A DNA stretch of 53,548 nucleotides from Oscillospiraceae bacterium (GTDB lineage Bacteria > Bacillota > Clostridia > Oscillospirales > Ruminococcaceae), in NCBI GenBank assembly GCA_900770285.1, contig CAAGJO010000031.1, positions 1 through 53,548 of the forward strand. The letters are read 5' to 3'. The notes below the pieces were generated by a model that worked only from the letters and a program-made list of their open reading frames with translations, had not been told where the DNA came from and ran no database searches. Made by a program: the position numbers and the translations under genes. Of the stretch, positions 6,664 through 15,296 are shown in pieces (position 1 is the stretch's first letter; each line of letters starts with the position of its first letter).

Positions 6664-6936
6664 TTATCTTGCATCCTCGGAAAAACCGCTGTTTACTAAG
6701 TCGATAAGTCCCTGAACAGCCTGTTCTTCGTCAGCGCCGTCAGCTATAATTCTTATAGTTGTTCCGCCAACAATTCCAAGTGAAAGAATGCCGAGCAAGC
6801 TTTTTGCGTTAACCCTTCTTTCTTCCTTTTCGATCCAGATAGATGACTTATATTCATTAGCCTTCTGGATAAAGAATGTTGCAGGACGAGCGTGTAAGCC
6901 AACCTGATTTTGAACTACTACGTCTTTTACGAACAT
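6664..6936 (-). CDS. ptsH: HPr family phosphocarrier protein
   Basis: 90 aa, normal HPr length. VGLHARPA holds the phosphorylated H15, and VNAKSLLG holds S46, the HPr-kinase site, so both the PTS transfer function and the Gram-positive catabolite-repression function can be expected. The start at 6934-6936 has GGAGAGG upstream; a slightly longer in-frame start is rejected because it would contain that site. It has its own promoter and is not followed by ptsI here. Confidence 0.92.
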   Translation of the reverse strand: MFVKDVVVQNQVGLHARPATFFIQKANEYKSSIWIEKEERRVNAKSLLGILSLGIVGGTTIRIIADGADEEQAVQGLIDLVNSGFSEDAR

Positions 6937-7016
6937 ATTAACCTCTCCATTCATAAAACAAATTAAATGATTAGCATTAATTTAACAAAATTTACAGTAA
7001 TCATTAGGATAAATAT

Positions 7017-7045
7017 ATTATACTTTATTCATTTTGATTAGTCAA
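7017..7045 (-). promoter_or_regulatory. Promoter of ptsH
   Basis: Minus strand TTGACT, 17 bp, TATAAT, about 80 bp before the ptsH start. Confidence 0.75.
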
Positions 7046-7050
7046 TGTTT

Positions 7051-7242
7051 TTATTCTACAATCTGCGATTTTTTTGAAATTTCTATTCTTTCGCTCATAA
7101 AAGGCAATTCACAAAAGTTTTCATTGTGCAACTTTAACAATATATTTTCAACCGTCAGTTCAAAATAAACAATAGTTTTCAACAATCTGCCATTTTGTAA
7201 CTTCAAAGCAACTTCAAAGCAACATATTTTATCAAATATCAT
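7051..7242 (-). CDS. Possible small protein overlapping the trmD stop
   Basis: 63-codon frame whose ATG overlaps the last codons of trmD by 11 bp, an arrangement that allows translational coupling. The protein has no recognisable domain. A tandem 11-bp repeat (AACTTCAAAGC, about 7199-7221) lies inside it. It ends just before the ptsH promoter. It may simply be an open stretch of AT-rich sequence; low confidence. Confidence 0.25.
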   Translation of the reverse strand: MIFDKICCFEVALKLQNGRLLKTIVYFELTVENILLKLHNENFCELPFMSERIEISKKSQIVE

Positions 7243-7966
7243 TTTCTATTTTGTGCAAAATTGCCAAGTCATCCTGTGACAGTTTCATTTTTTCTAAAAG
7301 CTCGGGACGTTTTTTATAGGTTGCCCTGAGAGCCTGCTCATGCCGCCATTTTTTGATGTTTGCATGATGACCTGAAAGCAAAACAGGGGGAACGGTCATT
7401 CCTTCCCAAGTTTCAGGACGGGTATACTGAGGGTATTCCAAAAGTCCGTTGAAATGGCTTTCGTCCATATAGCAGTTCTCATTAGACAATGTCCCGTCAA
7501 GCATTCTCACCATTGAATCAATAAGCACAAGGGCAGGGAGTTCACCTCCTGTAAGAACATAATCTCCTATAGAAATTTCCTCATCAACAATTTTATCAAT
7601 GACACGGTTATCAACCCCTTCATAATGCCCACATAATATAAATATGCTGTCTTTTCCGGAAAGTTCCATAGCATGAGCCTGAGTAAGCGTTTTTCCCTGA
7701 GGCGACATATATATAACATACGGCTGATTTCTTGTCATATCGCAAACGCTCTGCCAACAGCGGTAAATAGGTTCAGCCTGCATAAGCATTCCCTGATGTT
7801 CGCTGTACGGCGTATCGTCAACACGGCGATGCTTATCCAGCGTATAGTCACGGATATTGTGACAATAAGCCTCAAATATGTTATTGGCTTTTGCACGCCC
7901 GATTATACTTTGATTAAGATAATTTTCTATCATTTCAGGAAAAAGTGTTGCAATATCAATTCTCAT
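7232..7966 (-). CDS. trmD: tRNA (guanine-N1-)-methyltransferase TrmD
   Basis: 244 aa, the normal length. TrmD methylates G37 beside the anticodon of certain tRNAs using S-adenosylmethionine, preventing +1 frameshifting. The SPOUT knot region is evident: CGHYEGVDNRVIDK, then SIGDYVLTGGELPALVLIDS, and the C-terminal HxRRW-like KKWRHEQALRAT stretch. It lies downstream of rimM on the same strand but two small envelope genes come between, whereas rimM-trmD are usually adjacent. Confidence 0.97.
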   Translation of the reverse strand: MRIDIATLFPEMIENYLNQSIIGRAKANNIFEAYCHNIRDYTLDKHRRVDDTPYSEHQGMLMQAEPIYRCWQSVCDMTRNQPYVIYMSPQGKTLTQAHAMELSGKDSIFILCGHYEGVDNRVIDKIVDEEISIGDYVLTGGELPALVLIDSMVRMLDGTLSNENCYMDESHFNGLLEYPQYTRPETWEGMTVPPVLLSGHHANIKKWRHEQALRATYKKRPELLEKMKLSQDDLAILHKIENDI

Positions 7967-7994
7967 AATTTATAACCAGCCTTTCTTTTCTTGT

Positions 7995-8327
7995 TTATGA
8001 ATACTTTTTAAAAATATGTTTATAACATCTGTACACAAAGTAAATTCCCTCAGTGCAGTCAATTGCCAGCAGAATCGAACCTGCCAAAGGCATAATAAAA
8101 AAGCCTGCACCTGTTAATATAACTGCAAGAGAGCATTTTTTATAAAGCAAGCTCATCTCTTTATTATATTCAGGTATATTAATCAGCTTTGATTCAAGGC
8201 TTTCATCTCCGCTCCAGAATGTTATAGGCTGGTCACTGTTTTTACCTATTACGGCAATGAAAAACAGTACTAATGCCAAAATAAAACTGCACATAAAGCA
8301 TATTATTCTGTCTGCCATTATATTCAT
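7995..8327 (-). CDS. Small membrane protein with two to three helices
   Basis: 110 aa (107 if translation begins at the second ATG, 8316-8318, which has better spacing to the GCGAG upstream). Hydrophobic segments near residues 10-27 and 66-90 flank a soluble stretch with NIPEYNKEMSLLYKKCSL. The layout resembles DUF3784-type small membrane proteins of Firmicutes, in which a YN(x)M...K..C motif precedes the second helix; that match is tentative. It lies between a lipoprotein gene and trmD on the same strand and is probably co-transcribed with rimM. Confidence 0.55.
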   Translation of the reverse strand: MNIMADRIICFMCSFILALVLFFIAVIGKNSDQPITFWSGDESLESKLINIPEYNKEMSLLYKKCSLAVILTGAGFFIMPLAGSILLAIDCTEGIYFVYRCYKHIFKKYS

Positions 8328-8371
8328 CTCGCAAATTTCAGTTTATCTGGTTTAATAAAATCAGAATATTT

Positions 8372-8740
8372 TTACTGTTGATAAAGAGTGACGGTACCGG
8401 TTTCCCTGTCTATTCTTACATCAAAACTATCAATAACATTATTTTGACTGTCTTTTATAGAAATACCAAAAACACGATAATCTTCTTTTCTCATTGTTTG
8501 CTGAACATACAGCATACAGGTATCGCCGTTAACCGAAACATTGCAATAATAGTTATGCAGTTCACCTTCGCCCACTCCATCGGTTGACAAGCTTGCTTTC
8601 TTATCAATGTAATTTTCATTGACTAAAAACACCATTAAAGACGCTTCTTCTTCACTATTTAATGAACCTGTTGCATCACAGCCTGCACAAAATAAACCTG
8701 AAACGAATATAACAACAAGTATGATTATTCTTTTACACAT
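8372..8740 (-). CDS. Predicted lipoprotein, unknown function
   Basis: 122 aa. Signal peptide MCKRIIILVVIFVSGLFCAGC with lipobox FCAGC (lipid-bearing C21), then a small folded domain with alternating strands and the end IDRETGTVTLYQQ. TTGGAGAA is the ribosome site. It occupies the interval between rimM and trmD together with the small membrane protein. No family recognised. Confidence 0.7.
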   Translation of the reverse strand: MCKRIIILVVIFVSGLFCAGCDATGSLNSEEEASLMVFLVNENYIDKKASLSTDGVGEGELHNYYCNVSVNGDTCMLYVQQTMRKEDYRVFGISIKDSQNNVIDSFDVRIDRETGTVTLYQQ

Positions 8741-8838
8741 AACTTTTCTCCAATATTATCAGAAAACTAAAGTACTGTTGGTTTTAAATATAAGGGACGC
8801 CGGGGACAACGTTACCTATATCATTTTATAATTGCAAA

Positions 8839-9339
8839 TTACTCAAACAATCCCTCAAGGGGTGTTATATACATTTTTCCCTGGTCAAGGTCAACTTTAT
8901 CTATAACATCGGGAATTGCGGGGATATAATAAAGCTTTTCATCACAGCTTTTTATGGTATATACATCGTTTGCCCCTGTTTCAAAAACTTCAGTTATAGT
9001 GCCGTATTCTTTCTGCGACTGTGTATCTATAACTTTCAGTCCCACAAGGTCCTGAACAAAATAACAGCCTTTCTCCAGCTCAACGTCCTCCCTGTTCATA
9101 TACAATACACGGTTTCTTATAGTCTGAGCCTGCTCAATAGAGTCGATTCCCTCTATTTTCATAACTACCATATTTTTTGCAACCCGTGAACGCTCAATAT
9201 TAACTTCCGTACCGCTTTTATAATAAAGCTTATCAAATCCGCACAAAAATTCAGGGGAATCACACCATGGCTGTACCTTGACTTCGCCTTTTATTCCGAA
9301 AACGGTTACTATCTTTCCAATTTCAAGAAGATTTTTCAT
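8839..9339 (-). CDS. rimM: Ribosome maturation factor RimM
   Basis: 166 aa. RimM binds S19 and assists 30S head assembly. The N-terminal RimM domain starts with LEIGKIVTVFGIKGEVKVQPWCDSPE; the PRC-barrel half begins near YFVQDLVGLKVIDTQ, continues ETGANDVYTIK and ends IPAIPDVIDKVDLDQGKM. First gene of the cluster that continues to trmD. rpsP and the KH-protein gene, usual neighbours upstream, are not here. Confidence 0.95.
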   Translation of the reverse strand: MKNLLEIGKIVTVFGIKGEVKVQPWCDSPEFLCGFDKLYYKSGTEVNIERSRVAKNMVVMKIEGIDSIEQAQTIRNRVLYMNREDVELEKGCYFVQDLVGLKVIDTQSQKEYGTITEVFETGANDVYTIKSCDEKLYYIPAIPDVIDKVDLDQGKMYITPLEGLFE

Positions 9340-9409
9340 ACAATCAATTTATCCTTTCTTCCCTATATATAATAATGCACTTTATAAGTTCCATAAAAAA
9401 CTACATATA

Positions 9410-9438
9410 AGTATAACATTTTTCCTTTATATTTGCAA
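9410..9438 (-). promoter_or_regulatory. Promoter of rimM cluster
   Basis: Minus strand TTGCAA, 17 bp, TATACT, about 70 bp before rimM. The 378-bp gap 9340-9717 holds this promoter and the divergent one at 9603-9631; I see no gene in it. Confidence 0.6.
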
Positions 9439-9602
9439 TGATAAAGTTTTTGTGAGGCTTTTGACAGAGGCAATTTTATCTTTGAAAGATATGTTTTACA
9501 TTTATTGTAATTAATAGCGTCAAAAACAGCAGATAATCTTACTTTTTTGCAAAAAAATTATCAGAAAAAATAAAGTCTCTGAACATTTTTACTATAAAAC
9601 AC

Positions 9603-9631
9603 TTGCAAAATCAAACGTCTTTTGTTATAAT
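9603..9631 (+). promoter_or_regulatory. Promoter of the CdaR-type regulator/ftsEX region
   Basis: TTGCAA (9603-9608), 17 bp, TATAAT (9626-9631), leaving a leader of about 80 nt. Confidence 0.7.
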
Positions 9632-9717
9632 ATTATTAAGTAATACTATCGACAGCGATTAAAAAATTATACGGACCAACAATTCGTAATTAAATTTGCA
9701 GGAAAAGAGGATACTTT

Positions 9718-10803
9718 ATGTCAAACAGATTATTTCAAGGTGTAGTACATCAGATGCGTGACGCCATTGACTGCGTTATCGGCGTTATTGATGAAAGCGC
9801 AACCATTGTTGCCTGCTCGGAATTGGCTCAGGTTGGTACAACCAATGAATTCATTTCACTGGACTTAAATGATTCACATGATATCTTTGTCCGTGACGGT
9901 TATACATACAAACCGTTTGGCACACATATTAAACCTGATTATGCAGTTTTTGTTGAGGGCACAGATGAAACAGCTGCAAAATATGCAAACATACTTGCAA
10001 TTTCCCTCACAAGCATAAAACAGTATTATGATGAAAAATATGACAGAAATAACTTTATAAAAAATGTTGTTCTGGACAACATTCTTCCGGGAGACATTCA
10101 GATAAAGGCCCGTGAACTTCACTTTAACGCAGATACTGCAAGAGTTGTTTTCCTTATCAGAATTCTCTCCACAAATGATGTTTCTGCTTTTGATGTAATT
10201 CAGAATTTATTCCCTGACAAGAGCAAGGACTTTGTATTCAACATTACAGAAACAGACATTGCATTGATAAAGGAAGTTGCAGACGGTATTACTAATCAGG
10301 ACCTCGAAAAGCTTGCAAGATCTATTTCCGATACCCTCAGCAGTGAATTCTATACAAGAGTTAACGTTGGCATCGGTACTGTTGTTACAGGCGTCCGTGA
10401 GCTTGCACGTTCATTCAAGGAAGCCCAGACTGCTCTTGAAGTAGGAAAGGTTTTTGACACAGACAAGATTATTGTTTCATACGACAATCTTGGTATTGCA
10501 AGACTTATTTATCATCTGCCCACAACGCTTTGCGAAACTTTCCTTAAGGAAGTTTTCAAGAAGGGCTCGATTGATTCACTTGATCATGAAACTTTATTTA
10601 CAATTCAGAAGTTCTTTGAAAACAATCTTAACGTTTCAGAGACTTCAAGAAAGCTTTTTGTTCACAGAAACACTCTTGTTTACAGACTTGAGAAGATCAA
10701 AAAGCTTACAGGACTTGACCTGAGAGAGTTCGACCATGCGATTGTATTTAAAATTGCGCTTATGGTTAAAAAATATCTTTCGTCAAATCCTGTTAAATTC
10801 TAA
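9718..10803 (+). CDS. CdaR/PucR-family helix-turn-helix regulator
   Basis: 361 aa. The last 60 residues hold the PucR C-terminal helix-turn-helix (NNLNVSETSRKLFVHRNTLV, then YRLEKIKKLTGLDL), and the middle (about 140-260) a GGDEF-like CdaR sensor fold ending with VGIGTVVTGVRELARSFKEA. The N-terminal 110 residues contain a CACS-like sensory stretch (DESATIVACSELAQ). Members respond to small metabolites; here the gene sits 46 bp upstream of ftsE and points the same way, which suggests control of, or simply co-transcription with, the division genes. Ligand unknown. Confidence 0.8.
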   Translation: MSNRLFQGVVHQMRDAIDCVIGVIDESATIVACSELAQVGTTNEFISLDLNDSHDIFVRDGYTYKPFGTHIKPDYAVFVEGTDETAAKYANILAISLTSIKQYYDEKYDRNNFIKNVVLDNILPGDIQIKARELHFNADTARVVFLIRILSTNDVSAFDVIQNLFPDKSKDFVFNITETDIALIKEVADGITNQDLEKLARSISDTLSSEFYTRVNVGIGTVVTGVRELARSFKEAQTALEVGKVFDTDKIIVSYDNLGIARLIYHLPTTLCETFLKEVFKKGSIDSLDHETLFTIQKFFENNLNVSETSRKLFVHRNTLVYRLEKIKKLTGLDLREFDHAIVFKIALMVKKYLSSNPVKF

Positions 10804-10849
10804 GATTCTTTAAAGCAGAGGATTAACTCTAAAAGGCGGTGTTTATAAA

Positions 10850-11539
10850 ATGGTTGAGTTTAAGGATGTGTCAGTGACATATTCTTCAAGCGGAGTTGAC
10901 GCTTTGCATTCCATTAACTTGAAAATCAATGACGGAGATTTTGCCTTTGTTGTCGGACCTTCCGGAGCAGGCAAATCAACCCTTATAAAACTTGTTTTGA
11001 GAGAAATTGAGGCTACACAAGGTACTGTTATTGTAAACGGTTTTAATCTCAATAAACTTAAAAGAAGAAAAATTCCTAAGCTGAGACGTACGATCGGGGT
11101 GGTTTTCCAGGATTTCAGACTCATCCCTACAATGACAGTATATGAAAACATAGCATTCGTTCTAAGGGTTATTGACGCACCTAAGAGGTACATTAAAACC
11201 CGTGTTCCTTATGTTATAGGTCTGGTAGGACTTTCACACAAAATGAATTCATATCCTACAGAGCTTTCAGGCGGAGAACAGCAGCGTGTAGCTTTGGCAA
11301 GAGCTTTAGTGAATGATCCTCAGCTTATTATTGCGGACGAGCCTACGGGAAATGTTGACCCGACACTTTCATATGAAATTGTTGAGCTTTTAAAAGGAAT
11401 CAACGAATGCGGAACAACAATTCTGATGGTAACACATGAGCATGACCTTGTACGTTCTTTCGGCGGACGAATAATTAATATCAACAAAGGACGTATAGCC
11501 TTTGATGAAGTTATTGGAGGTTCAAATGAAAGCGAGTAG
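10850..11539 (+). CDS. ftsE: Cell-division ATP-binding protein FtsE
   Basis: 229 aa ABC ATPase: Walker A GPSGAGKS (residues 36-43), Q-loop VFQDFRLIPTMTVYENIAF, signature LSGGEQQRVALARAL, Walker B LIIADEPTGN, H-loop VTHEHD. The NVD after EPTG and the TMTVYEN region fit FtsE. With FtsX it transduces ATP hydrolysis across the membrane to activate peptidoglycan hydrolases at division or elongation sites. ATG at 10850 follows AAAGGCGGTG. Its 3' end overlaps ftsX by 14 bp. Confidence 0.95.
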   Translation: MVEFKDVSVTYSSSGVDALHSINLKINDGDFAFVVGPSGAGKSTLIKLVLREIEATQGTVIVNGFNLNKLKRRKIPKLRRTIGVVFQDFRLIPTMTVYENIAFVLRVIDAPKRYIKTRVPYVIGLVGLSHKMNSYPTELSGGEQQRVALARALVNDPQLIIADEPTGNVDPTLSYEIVELLKGINECGTTILMVTHEHDLVRSFGGRIININKGRIAFDEVIGGSNESE

Positions 11540-12431
11540 TGTAAGATACCTCACGGGACAAGGTTTAAAGAACATATGGAAAAACCGAATGATGTCTTTT
11601 GCGTCATTTTGCATTATTCTTGTTTCCCTGCTTATGGTAGGAATGTCAGTCCTGATCTCTATTAACCTTACAAGAATTATCAGCAGCATTGAAGGCAAAA
11701 GCGAAGTTGTTGTTCAGATTAAAGACAATACGGATAAAAACGGAATCAGTACCCTTGAAAACAAACTGAAAAAGCTGCCCAACGTTAAAACTGTTGAATT
11801 CTATTCAAAAGACGACGCCTGGAAAAACATGCTCGACGATATGACCGAAGAAGAGAAGTCATTCTTTAAATATGCTGATGACAACCCTCTTCCGGATACA
11901 TTCAAGCTGACAGTTGTGGATATTAAAAAGATGTCTGAAACCACAAATCAGATAGAAACTTTTGACAATGTTGAATCCACCAAGTCACCAACAGCTTTTG
12001 CAGATGTACTTATCGGACTTCGCAGAATTGTAACTATAATATCCGGTGCAATTATCATTGCCCTGATTATTGTAAGCCTGATTATAATTTCAAATACCAC
12101 AAGATCCAGCGTATTTGCAAGACGAAAAGAAATTAACATTATGAAATATGTTGGTGCAAACAATGCATTCATAAGGATTCCATTCTTTGTTGAAGGAATG
12201 GTTGTGGGAATTCTTGCAGCATTATGTGCTTTGTTCCTTACACAGTTTGCATACAACGGAATATACGATATACTGGACAGCGACTTCCAGATCTGGTCTA
12301 TTCTTGGAATGAAATCTCTGTATTCATTCAAGAGCATTTTCTGGTATGTTGCGGCAGCATATCTTATTGCAGGTGCATTCATCGGAGCTATTGGTACTTC
12401 AATCAGTACAGGAAAGCATCTGAAGGTATAA
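11526..12431 (+). CDS. ftsX: Cell-division protein FtsX
   Basis: 301 aa. One N-terminal helix (about 20-45), a large extracellular domain (50-165) with the typical VEVVVQIKD-like strand (SEVVVQIKDNTDKNGISTLE), then three helices with FtsX/MacB-type loop NTTRSSVFARRKEINIMKYV. The extracellular domain contacts hydrolases or their activators. Start ATG 11526 is set by GGAGG at 11517-11521; the frame opens upstream but that would lie in ftsE. Two M23 peptidases with coiled coils follow and are the likely clients. Confidence 0.95.
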   Translation: MKASSVRYLTGQGLKNIWKNRMMSFASFCIILVSLLMVGMSVLISINLTRIISSIEGKSEVVVQIKDNTDKNGISTLENKLKKLPNVKTVEFYSKDDAWKNMLDDMTEEEKSFFKYADDNPLPDTFKLTVVDIKKMSETTNQIETFDNVESTKSPTAFADVLIGLRRIVTIISGAIIIALIIVSLIIISNTTRSSVFARRKEINIMKYVGANNAFIRIPFFVEGMVVGILAALCALFLTQFAYNGIYDILDSDFQIWSILGMKSLYSFKSIFWYVAAAYLIAGAFIGAIGTSISTGKHLKV

Positions 12432-12438
12432 CAAACAA

Positions 12439-12473
12439 AAGGCAGGACTGTTATAGGCTGTTCCTGCCTTTAC
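12439..12473 (+). terminator. Hairpin after ftsX
   Basis: AAGGCAGGA (12439-12447) pairs with TCCTGCCTT (12462-12470); the T run is short, so it may only attenuate transcription into the M23 genes. Confidence 0.55.
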
Positions 12474-12568
12474 AGTATTTAAGCAACAGCTCAGGCAGGC
12501 TTGTGAGCAGGTATCGGTGAGTACTCACAGGTTTGCGGCAGAATTGAAAATAAAATTGAAAGGTTTTT

Positions 12569-14011
12569 ATGTTTACAAAAGGATTATTAAAGAAAGTCTG
12601 CGCTTTTTTGACAGCTTTGGTTATGACAGCGGCAGTTTCGGCATCAATGTCAGGTAATTTTCTGAATATTGAATCTGTTTCAGCTCAGAACACTGAGGCC
12701 AGTAAAAATGCTGCGGACATTCAAAAGGCGAAAGATGATATCAGTGACTTAAAAAAGCAGCAGGAAGATATTGATAAAAAGATAGCTGCTGCTCAAAGCG
12801 ACATAGAAAAGGAACAGGAAACACAGGAAAACATCACAAAACAGATTTCTCTTGTTGAAAAAACAATTCAGAAATATGATGAAGCCATAAATCAATATCA
12901 AAAAGACATAAACAAACTTTCTGATGATATTGAAACAAGTGAGAAAAACATCAAGCAAAAAGAAACTGAAATTACTGAAGGTGTTGACGAATTCAAACAG
13001 CGTATTCGTCTTATGTACATAAACGGTTCTGATTCTTATGCAGACATTCTCATGGGTTCAAAGGATTTTTATGATATGCTTATGAAACTGGAGCTGGTCA
13101 AGAGGGTTGCAAACCATGACAACAATCTTATTGACAATCTGGTACAGCTGAAAAAGGAATACGAGAACGAAAAGGCTAAGCTGGAAAGCAACAGAAAAGA
13201 TCTTGTAGAAAAGCAGGACGATCAGAAAAAGCAGAAGACTGAAAAGGAAGAGCAGAAGACAAAGCTAAGTTCTCTATATGAAAGCAGCAAGGCTGCGGAA
13301 GAACAGCGCAAAAAAGACGAGGAAATTTACAAGAGCAGCAAGTCAAGCATTCAGAAAGAGCAGGACAGCTTTGAAGCCAAGCTGCAAGCCCTTTATAAAA
13401 AAGAAGAGGAACGCAAGGCTCGTGAAGCTGAAGAAAAGCGTCAGGCGGAACTTAAACGTCAGGCAGAGCTTAAACGTCAGCAGGAGCTTCAAAAACAACA
13501 GGAGCAGCAACAGCAGGCACAGCAGACTCAGAATAACAACACAAATAATAATACAGGCAACAGCAATACGCAGTCTGGAAATAACAGCAGCAGCGCTCAG
13601 TTCATATGGCCTGTACCGGGATACTATAATATTACATATGGTGTTGGATGGCGTTGGGGCGCATATCATGCGGGGATTGACATATCTTCAAACGGTATAA
13701 GAGGCGCTAACATCTGTGCATCAGCTGCCGGCACCGTTATTCAGGTCAACAACTCATGTACTCACGACTACAGTAAAAGCTCAAGCTGCGGCTGCGGAGG
13801 AGGATACGGAAACTATTGTATTATTGACCATGGAAACGGTTACTGGACGCTTTACGGACATTCTGAACATATTATCGTAAGCGTTGGACAGCAGGTAAGT
13901 CAGGGACAGGTGCTGGGTACTGTTGGGTCAACAGGATTTTCCACAGGTCCACATTTACATTTTGAGGTAAGACTCAACGGAGTAGCTCAAAATCCACAAA
14001 ACTATGTATAA
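12569..14011 (+). CDS. Coiled-coil M23 peptidase (likely FtsEX client), copy 1
   Basis: 480 aa. Signal peptide (1-40), long coiled coil (about 45-305), a Gln/Asn-rich low-complexity linker (305-345), and a LytM/M23 endopeptidase domain (350-480) with zinc ligands H367 and D371 (HAGID) and H462/H464 (PHLHFE). The coiled coil resembles the FtsX-binding coils of PcsB and CwlO. Between strands of the M23 domain is an unusual Cys-rich loop (NSCTHDY, then SSCGCGGGYGNY) also present in the next gene. The enzyme should cut peptide cross-links in the wall. Lies just after ftsEX, 137 bp downstream, same strand. Confidence 0.9.
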   Translation: MFTKGLLKKVCAFLTALVMTAAVSASMSGNFLNIESVSAQNTEASKNAADIQKAKDDISDLKKQQEDIDKKIAAAQSDIEKEQETQENITKQISLVEKTIQKYDEAINQYQKDINKLSDDIETSEKNIKQKETEITEGVDEFKQRIRLMYINGSDSYADILMGSKDFYDMLMKLELVKRVANHDNNLIDNLVQLKKEYENEKAKLESNRKDLVEKQDDQKKQKTEKEEQKTKLSSLYESSKAAEEQRKKDEEIYKSSKSSIQKEQDSFEAKLQALYKKEEERKAREAEEKRQAELKRQAELKRQQELQKQQEQQQQAQQTQNNNTNNNTGNSNTQSGNNSSSAQFIWPVPGYYNITYGVGWRWGAYHAGIDISSNGIRGANICASAAGTVIQVNNSCTHDYSKSSSCGCGGGYGNYCIIDHGNGYWTLYGHSEHIIVSVGQQVSQGQVLGTVGSTGFSTGPHLHFEVRLNGVAQNPQNYV

Positions 14012-14027
14012 CTATCGGTGATATAAA

Positions 14028-15284
14028 ATGGACAAGGGAAGGCTAAAGCTTTTTATTGCGTTTTCGGCTGCTGTTTTCTTATGCTTGGGTATGTTTACTT
14101 CCAACATGCCGAATGAGTCGATAAACAGTTTTGCCCAAACGGATATTACAGAATACAAAGAGAAAATTGACAGCATTACTGACAAACAAAAAGAGCTTGA
14201 CAAGCAAATTCAAAAGGCTGAAAAAGATGCCGAAAATGAAAGTACAAAGCTAAAACTCACTCAGCAGAAAATTGATACTATTAACGAAAAGATTGCTTTG
14301 ATAAACTCGGAGCTTACGCCTATTGAATCTGATATTGCAAAAAACAAGCGGCTTATTGAAAAAAAGCAGGCAGAAATTACGCAGAAAAAGAAAGAGCTTT
14401 CAAAGCGTATCAGAATTATATATCTTGCGGGAGGAAGCGGAAACTATTTTGAAATGCTGTCAGAATCAAAGGACTTTTATGATATGCTTATGAGAATGGA
14501 GCTTATCAAAAGGGTGGCAAAGCATGACAATGAAATCATTGATGAAATAGCTGAGGCAAGAGATGAATATGAAAAAGCTTTAACGGAACTCAATGCACAA
14601 AAAGCACAGTATGAGCACAACAACAAAGAGCTTGAAGATCAAAGAGCCGAGCTGGACAAACTATATAACAGCTCGGAAAAGCTGAAAAAGGAAAAAAAGG
14701 CACAAGTTGAACAGCTTAAAAAGCAAAATGAAGAGCTGGAAAGCCAGCGTCAGCAGTTTGAACAGGAGATTTTTAAACAGCTTTCATCTTATGACATAAA
14801 CGGCAAGCAGCTTTCAATCCAGGAGGCTGAAAAGCTTGCTGAAAAGGCTTTTGTCGATACCAAGCTTGATTTTAAGTGGCCTGTGCCAAATAATTATGCT
14901 GTTACCTCGGGAGTAGGTCCACGTTGGGGCACACAGCACAATGGCATTGATATTTCAGCAGGCAAGGGAACAGATGTTGTGGCAGCAGAAAACGGAGTTG
15001 TTGTAAGGACTTATGATTCCTGTACTCACAATTATGGGAAATCAAAGTCATGCGGCTGCGGTTATGGTTACGGTAATTATATTGTCATTGATTATGGAAA
15101 CGGTTTTTCAAGTGTTTACGGGCATCTGACATCCCTTAATGTCAAAACTGGTGATACGGTCAAAAAAGGACAGAAGATAGGTTCTGTTGGCTCAACGGGA
15201 AATTCAACAGGTTTTCATCTGCATTTTGAAATACGTTACCAAGGAACTTATCTGAATCCTCTTATATTTTTAAATATGAATTAG
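14028..15284 (+). CDS. Coiled-coil M23 peptidase, copy 2
   Basis: 418 aa paralogue of the preceding gene: N-terminal signal or anchor, coiled coil (about 45-265), M23 domain with H304/D308 (HNGID) and the terminal FHLHFE histidines. It shares the block KDFYDMLM...ELIKRVAKHDN in the coil and the Cys loop (DSCTHNY, KSCGCGYGYGNY), but lacks the Gln/Asn-rich linker. Starts 16 bp after copy 1 with GGTGAT as ribosome site. The tandem pair after ftsEX suggests two hydrolases governed by one FtsEX complex, or one active and one regulatory copy; both have intact ligands. Confidence 0.9.
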   Translation: MDKGRLKLFIAFSAAVFLCLGMFTSNMPNESINSFAQTDITEYKEKIDSITDKQKELDKQIQKAEKDAENESTKLKLTQQKIDTINEKIALINSELTPIESDIAKNKRLIEKKQAEITQKKKELSKRIRIIYLAGGSGNYFEMLSESKDFYDMLMRMELIKRVAKHDNEIIDEIAEARDEYEKALTELNAQKAQYEHNNKELEDQRAELDKLYNSSEKLKKEKKAQVEQLKKQNEELESQRQQFEQEIFKQLSSYDINGKQLSIQEAEKLAEKAFVDTKLDFKWPVPNNYAVTSGVGPRWGTQHNGIDISAGKGTDVVAAENGVVVRTYDSCTHNYGKSKSCGCGYGYGNYIVIDYGNGFSSVYGHLTSLNVKTGDTVKKGQKIGSVGSTGNSTGFHLHFEIRYQGTYLNPLIFLNMN

Positions 15285-15296
15285 GCGGTGATTTTT

